64,000 nt of DNA from DASPKT01 sp035626475 (GTDB lineage Bacteria > Pseudomonadota > Alphaproteobacteria > Azospirillales > Azospirillaceae): the NCBI GenBank assembly GCA_035626475.1, contig DASPNP010000015.1, forward strand, positions 28,410 to 92,409, read 5' to 3'. Below, one piece after another: positions 59,530-64,000 of this stretch. Below the pieces are notes generated by a model. The model made no database searches and was not told the DNA's origin. It saw only the letters and a program-made list of their open reading frames with translations. The position numbers were made by a program, and so were the translations under genes. Position 1 is the stretch's first letter. The number at the start of each line of letters is the position of its first letter.

Positions 59530-62280
59530 ATGAATCGCGCATCCTGTGGGTTGAACCCGACGGGAATGCGCCGCTTGTCCGCCGACGGAACGACCGAGAA
59601 CCGCCTTTTCGTCGAAAGCCTGCAGGCGCGGCTGGACGATCTGGCGTCCGACGCCTTCGACGCGCTGCCCTTCGGCGCCATCCAGGTGGACGCGCAGGGA
59701 ATCATCCACCGCTACAACGCGATGGAGAGCCGCTTGTCGGGCCGGCAGGCCGGATGCGTGATCGGGCGCGACTTCTTCCGCGAGGTCGCCCCCTGCACCA
59801 ACATCCCCTCCTTCGAGGGCCGGTTCCGGGACGGCGTGGCCGCCGGATCGCTGGACGTCGCCTTCAGCTTCGTCTTCGACTTCATGATGGCGCCGGTGAA
59901 GGTCGAGGTGCGGATGATGGCCGCCGCCCTGCCCGGCCGCTACTGGATCCTGGTCAAGAAGCTGGGCGAGCTGCCCGCCCACCGTCCCGCCGACGCGGTC
60001 GAGCTGGTCACGGCAAGGCTGGGCGCGCGCGTCACCGGCGAGGTGGTGGACCATTCCGTCTGCGAGCGCGAGGCCATCCACCTGCCGGGCTCGATCCAGC
60101 CCTGGGGCGTGCTGCTGGCCTTCGATCCCGGCACGCTGGAGTTGGCCGCGGCCAGCGACAACGCGCTGGAGCTGCTGGGGCGCGACCTCCCGCCCGGCAC
60201 GACGCTGGACCGGGCGGTGGGGGTGGAGGCCGCCGACGGCATCCGCGCCTGGATGGCGGCGACGGCCTTCGGGAGGGCCGACGGCGGGTCCGAGTTCTGG
60301 CGGGGCGAGGCGCCGCTGCCCGACCGCTTCGACCTGGCCGCCCACCGCACGGCCGAGCACCTGATCGTGGAGCTGGAGCCGCTGTCGGGCCGCACCGCGC
60401 AGGACACGGCCGGGCTGCTGCGGCGGCTGGAGGCGGAGTTGGGCCTCATCCGCACCGCGCCCGGCATGGCGGTCCTGGTGCGCCGCGCCGCCGAGGCGGT
60501 GCGGGCCCTGACCGGCTTCGAGCGCGTGATCGTCTACCGTTTCGACGGCGACTGGCACGGCGAGGTGATGGCGGAGTCGCTGGTGCCGGACTGGGAGCAG
60601 TCCTTCGCCGGCCTGCACTTCCCCGCCTCCGACATTCCGCGCCAGGCGCGAGCTCTATACCATCGCTCCCTGTCCCGCCATGTGCCGAACCGCGACTTCG
60701 TGCCGGTGCCCCTGCGCGGCGCGGCCGGTACCGGCACGATCGACCTATCGCTGGCGCGCCACCGCAGCCTTTCGCCCATCCACCTGGAATATCACCGCAA
60801 CATGGGCGTCAACGGCTCCATGTCGCTGTCCATCCTGGTGGGCGGCCGGCTGTGGGGCCTCGTCGCCTGCCACCACCGGCTGCCGCACTATGTCGACCCG
60901 CAGCGCCGCGCCGCCGCCGGCACGCTGGTCGAGGCGCTGTCGCTGCGCATCGCCGCCGTGGAGGCCGAGGAGGCGACGGCGGGGCGCGATGCCGACACCG
61001 CCGTGCTGACCACCCTGACCGTGCAGATGGCGGCCGCCGACACGGTGCGCTCCGCCCTGTTCGAGGGCGAGGTGCGGCTGGACCGGCTGTTCGGCGCCAC
61101 CGGCGCCGCGCTCTGCCTGGAGGGGCGGCTGGCGACGGTGGGCGACTGCCCGCCCGAGCCCGTGCTCCGCGCGCTGGCGGAATGGCTGGACGGGCGCTGG
61201 GACGCCGGTGGCCTGTTCCAGACCGACAGTCTGCCGTCCGTTTGGCCCGAAGGCGCGGCGCATCGCGGGCGGATGAGCGGCGTGCTGGCCCTGCGGCTGG
61301 AGGGCGGCGACTATGTGCTGTGGCTGCGGCCGGAGGAGCCGCGCAACATCAGCTGGGGCGGCAATCCCGGAAAGCCCGTCGCGACGGAGGGCGGCGTGCC
61401 GCTGCCCCGCGCCAACTTCGAGCGCTGGGAGGAGGAGCGTCGGGGCCACTCCCTCCCCTGGTCGCCCTGGGCGGCCGAGATCGCGCGCTCGCTGCGCCAT
61501 TCCATCAACGACGTGATGCTGCGCCATCTGCGCCACGTGAAGGAGCTGAGCGAGCGGCTGGCGGCCAGCAACCGGGTGAAGTCGGAGTTCCTGGCCAATA
61601 TGAGCCACGAGCTGCGGACGCCGCTGAACGCCATCATGGGATTCTCCGAGCTGCTGCTGTCCGGCGTCACCGGGGCGCTGGCGTCGCGTCATGCCGAATA
61701 TGTGCGCGACATCCACGATTCCGGCGGCCATCTGCTGGCGATGGTCAACGACGTGCTGGACCTGTCGCGCATCGAGGCCGGGCGGCTGGAGCTGTTCCGC
61801 CGGCCGGTGGACGCGGCCGAGGCGGTGGAGGGCTGCGTCGCCATGCTGCGCCCGCGGGCCGTGCAGCGCGACATCGCGCTGGTTCCGGCCGGCGGCGACG
61901 GGCTGATGGCGGACGCCGACCCGGTGCGGCTGCGCCAGATCCTGCTGAACATCGTCGGCAACGCCGTGAAGTTCTCGCCGCGCGGCGGCCGGGTGGAGAT
62001 CGGTGCGGCCCGCGACGGCGGCATGATCCGCTTCACCGTCGCCGATGCCGGCCCGGGGATGAGCGAGGCCGACGTGCGGCTGGCGATGGAGCCCTTCCGC
62101 CAGGTGGCGCACATCCGCTCGGACCTGGAGGGCACCGGCCTCGGCCTGCCCATCGCCCGGTCGCTGGCGGCGCTGCATGGCGGCAGCCTGGCCGTGGAGA
62201 GCGAGCCGGGGCGCGGCACCCGCGTCCACATCGTCCTGCCGGCAGCCCTCCTCGCCGAAATACCCCGATCGATCGGATAA
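59530..62280 (+). CDS. ppr: photoactive yellow protein-bacteriophytochrome hybrid histidine kinase (Ppr-like)
   Basis: Predicted 916-residue soluble photoreceptor kinase. Residues ~25-145 are a PYP domain. With a constant offset of 20 from PYP numbering it has Tyr62 (Y42), Glu66 (E46), Arg72 (R52), chromophore Cys89 (C69, in EVAPCTN) and Met120 (M100); Thr50 is replaced by Ser70. A phytochrome module follows: Cys178 in SVCEREAIHLPGSIQPWG for biliverdin, GAF with PASDIP (Asp368), IHLEYHRNMG (His418) and ACHHR. The PHY tongue has ISWGGNP and PRANF where PRxSF is usual. The kinase has NMSHELRTPLNAIMGFSELL (His693) and GTGLGLPIARSLAALHGG. It should sense blue and red/far-red light. The start has no clear ribosome site; ATG 59566 is an alternative. 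Confidence 0.93.
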   Translation: MNRASCGLNPTGMRRLSADGTTENRLFVESLQARLDDLASDAFDALPFGAIQVDAQGIIHRYNAMESRLSGRQAGCVIGRDFFREVAPCTNIPSFEGRFRDGVAAGSLDVAFSFVFDFMMAPVKVEVRMMAAALPGRYWILVKKLGELPAHRPADAVELVTARLGARVTGEVVDHSVCEREAIHLPGSIQPWGVLLAFDPGTLELAAASDNALELLGRDLPPGTTLDRAVGVEAADGIRAWMAATAFGRADGGSEFWRGEAPLPDRFDLAAHRTAEHLIVELEPLSGRTAQDTAGLLRRLEAELGLIRTAPGMAVLVRRAAEAVRALTGFERVIVYRFDGDWHGEVMAESLVPDWEQSFAGLHFPASDIPRQARALYHRSLSRHVPNRDFVPVPLRGAAGTGTIDLSLARHRSLSPIHLEYHRNMGVNGSMSLSILVGGRLWGLVACHHRLPHYVDPQRRAAAGTLVEALSLRIAAVEAEEATAGRDADTAVLTTLTVQMAAADTVRSALFEGEVRLDRLFGATGAALCLEGRLATVGDCPPEPVLRALAEWLDGRWDAGGLFQTDSLPSVWPEGAAHRGRMSGVLALRLEGGDYVLWLRPEEPRNISWGGNPGKPVATEGGVPLPRANFERWEEERRGHSLPWSPWAAEIARSLRHSINDVMLRHLRHVKELSERLAASNRVKSEFLANMSHELRTPLNAIMGFSELLLSGVTGALASRHAEYVRDIHDSGGHLLAMVNDVLDLSRIEAGRLELFRRPVDAAEAVEGCVAMLRPRAVQRDIALVPAGGDGLMADADPVRLRQILLNIVGNAVKFSPRGGRVEIGAARDGGMIRFTVADAGPGMSEADVRLAMEPFRQVAHIRSDLEGTGLGLPIARSLAALHGGSLAVESEPGRGTRVHIVLPAALLAEIPRSIG

Positions 62281-62348
62281 GTCCCTTCCCCTTCCCGCCC
62301 GGCAACCCGCATACTCCAAAGGGATAATTCTCGGGGTCGGGGGCAGTC

Positions 62349-64000
62349 ATGGGTGGGACGCTGGTGCCGTTCGCGTGGGGCGGTGCGGAGGAGATGGCCG
62401 GGACTTCGCCGGCCGCGCCGCCTCATGCGGTACGGACCTGCGGCTGCCCGGGCTGCCGCGCCGCGGCGTCGGCGCCCGGCGAGGACGGGCCGCAGTCGCT
62501 GATCGGCACCATCGCGCCGACGGGGCAGCGCGGCATCGACACGCTGGTCGCCGCCATCGAGGACTCGCCCACCGCGCGCTGGAACCTGCTGAACGCGGTG
62601 GGGCAGACGGCGACCGCGACGGTGGCGCTGGGGACCGGGCTGCGGCTGGACTATTCCTTCATGGCCGCCGTGCCCGGCTATTACGGGCCCGCCGCGGAGG
62701 GGGAGAACCCGACCGCCGGCAATTTCGTGGCGATGAACGACAGCCAGAAGGCCGCGGTCCGGCAGGCGCTGGCGCTCTATTCCGATGTCAGCCTGCTGAC
62801 CTTCCGCGAGGTGGCGGACGGCGCGAACCCGCCGCTGCGCTTCGGCACCCATGCGTTCGAGAATGCGGAGACCCTGGGCTACGCCTACTATCCCGCCGCC
62901 GGCCTGGCGACCTCGGACGGCCGGCTGACCTCGGTCGAGTTCGGCGACGAGGCCGGCGATCTCTGGCTGAACGCGGACAACGACCTGTACAAGAACATCC
63001 GGGTCGGCACCGACGAGTTCGCCACGGTCGTCCACGAGATCGGCCACGCGCTGGGGCTGAAGCACCCGCATGACGGCGAGCGCCGGCTGCCGACGGCCGA
63101 GGACAGCCAGCTCTACACCGTCATGTCCTACGAGTACGCCGCCAACGCCGAGATCGCGGTGCAGCGCGACGGCGCCTGGACGCTGGAGCGGCTGGCCCCG
63201 CGCACCATGGGCCTGTACGACATCCAGGCCATCCAGTTCCTCTATGGCGCCAACCGCGCGACCCGGGCCGGCGATACCACCTATAGCTGGGGCGCGTCCG
63301 AGCGCTTCTTCGAGGCGATCTGGGACGGCGGCGGCACCGACACGCTGGACGCCTCCAACCAGACGCTGGGCAATGTCATCGATCTGCGCGACGGGGCCTT
63401 CAGCTCCATCGCCATCCGCGCGACCGAGGCGCAGCGGCGGCTGGAGATCCCCTCGACCATCTCCATGCCGACCCCGACCTATGACGGGCGCGACAACCTC
63501 GCCATCGCCTTCGGCGCCGTGATCGAGAACGCCAAGGGCGGGTCCGCCGCCGACCGCATCACCGGCAATTCCGCCGCCAACCGGCTGGAGGGCAATGCCG
63601 GCGACGACACGCTGACCGGCGGCGCCGGGGCCGACACGCTGCTGGGCGGCGCCGGCAACGACCAGCTGGAGGGAGGCGACGGGCTGGACGAGGCGGTGTT
63701 CGGACAGGCCTTCGCGGCATACCAGGTGACCACCGCGGCCGGGGTGACCACCGTCCTGCACCTCAATGGCGGGACCGACGGCAGCGACCGGCTGAGCGGG
63801 ATCGAGAACCTGCGCTTCGCCGATCGCACGATCTCCCTGGCCGATCCGATCCCCACCGTCACCCCGACCGAGTTCCTGCTGCGGCGGACCGACGGTTCGC
63901 TGGTGACCTGGGACCAGACCAAGGGCGGCGCCGGCTTCAAGGAGGTCGGCAGCGCCGGCGGCAGCACCACGGTGGCCGGCGTGGCGGACTTCACCGGCGA
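62349..64000 (+). CDS. serralysin-like (M10) RTX metalloprotease, 3' end outside window
   Basis: The first ~550 residues of a secreted zinc protease. The zinc site FATVVHEIGHALGLKHPH gives His229, Glu230, His233 and His239; the Met-turn is TVMSYEY (Met259). Calcium-binding RTX nonapeptides follow (GNAGDDTLTGGAGADTLLGG, then AGNDQLEGGDGLDEAVFG). After that a segment begins with EFLLRRTDGSLVTWDQ, a repeat type often found in long alphaproteobacterial RTX proteins. There is no N-terminal signal peptide, so type I secretion through a C-terminal signal beyond the window is expected. Near the N-terminus RTCGCPGCRAA (Cys31, 33, 36) might act as a cysteine switch. The ATG at 62349 is chosen as the first in frame; no strong ribosome site is visible. 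Confidence 0.88.
   Translation, partial: MGGTLVPFAWGGAEEMAGTSPAAPPHAVRTCGCPGCRAAASAPGEDGPQSLIGTIAPTGQRGIDTLVAAIEDSPTARWNLLNAVGQTATATVALGTGLRLDYSFMAAVPGYYGPAAEGENPTAGNFVAMNDSQKAAVRQALALYSDVSLLTFREVADGANPPLRFGTHAFENAETLGYAYYPAAGLATSDGRLTSVEFGDEAGDLWLNADNDLYKNIRVGTDEFATVVHEIGHALGLKHPHDGERRLPTAEDSQLYTVMSYEYAANAEIAVQRDGAWTLERLAPRTMGLYDIQAIQFLYGANRATRAGDTTYSWGASERFFEAIWDGGGTDTLDASNQTLGNVIDLRDGAFSSIAIRATEAQRRLEIPSTISMPTPTYDGRDNLAIAFGAVIENAKGGSAADRITGNSAANRLEGNAGDDTLTGGAGADTLLGGAGNDQLEGGDGLDEAVFGQAFAAYQVTTAAGVTTVLHLNGGTDGSDRLSGIENLRFADRTISLADPIPTVTPTEFLLRRTDGSLVTWDQTKGGAGFKEVGSAGGSTTVAGVADFTG

Overview
The window is visibly G+C-rich and gene-dense. It looks like a chromosomal segment of an alphaproteobacterium, most likely Rhodospirillales/Azospirillaceae. 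This rests on Xanth/Caul-type TonB receptors, an HWE-type kinase, the MaoC-Pta/AckA/FabI gene set and a photoactive-yellow-protein/bacteriophytochrome hybrid kinase of the type known from Rhodospirillum (Rhodocista) centenum. The taxonomic call is inference. No rRNA, tRNA, CRISPR array, phage or IS transposase was seen.

Layout. 1-5 kb: end of an MFS permease, a small secreted DUF6491-type protein, a relic of a NodT/TolC-type channel, and a multi-PAS hybrid histidine kinase. 5-25.6 kb: a pectin/uronate utilisation region. It holds a minus-strand operon (large LamG secreted protein, DUF885 protein, esterase, AEC carrier), a TonB receptor, a PF09492-type pectate lyase, a carboxylesterase, an AbrB/Doc toxin-antitoxin pair, KDPG aldolase, and a tightly overlapped kdgK-uxaA-uxuB/uxaB operon. 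Six near-identical ACCGGT-centred palindromes lie in the promoters of the receptor, lyase, esterase, aldolase and kdgK operon, which suggests one regulon whose regulator is outside the window. The predicted flow is polymer cleavage and uptake, then hexuronate reduction, altronate dehydration, KDG phosphorylation and KDPG cleavage. No uronate isomerase is present here.

26-35.7 kb: a poorly understood two-way cluster. Methyltransferase, small coiled protein, FAD oxidase, alpha/beta hydrolase with an abnormal nucleophile elbow, and cupin run leftward. A TonB receptor, two formate-dehydrogenase remnants, a MarR-type regulator and an AhpD-like protein run rightward. The shared divergent promoter carries TTGTATACAA-type operators. 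36-42 kb: HAD phosphatase, YbaN-like membrane protein, catalase divergent from OxyR, a tiny HExxH protein and a chemoreceptor.

42-54 kb: a CreB/CreC pair divergent from CreD with evenly phased CTGCAC repeats between them, PurT, a hybrid kinase divergent from an HWE kinase, and a DUF411 protein. 54-58 kb: a MaoC-Pta/AckA/FabI operon with an FNR/FixK-like box upstream. 58-64 kb: two small unknown genes, a CheY-like regulator, the PYP-phytochrome kinase, and the start of a secreted RTX metalloprotease that runs off the end.

Intergenic spaces are populated by two families of long, nested inverted repeats. One is a ~200-bp element ending in CTTCTCCCC-type hairpins. The other is a modular family in which an outer GTCATCCCGGC arm pair encloses interchangeable inner palindromes. 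They account for most long non-coding gaps. Two copies of the first family are almost identical and inverted around a 5.6-kb kinase segment.
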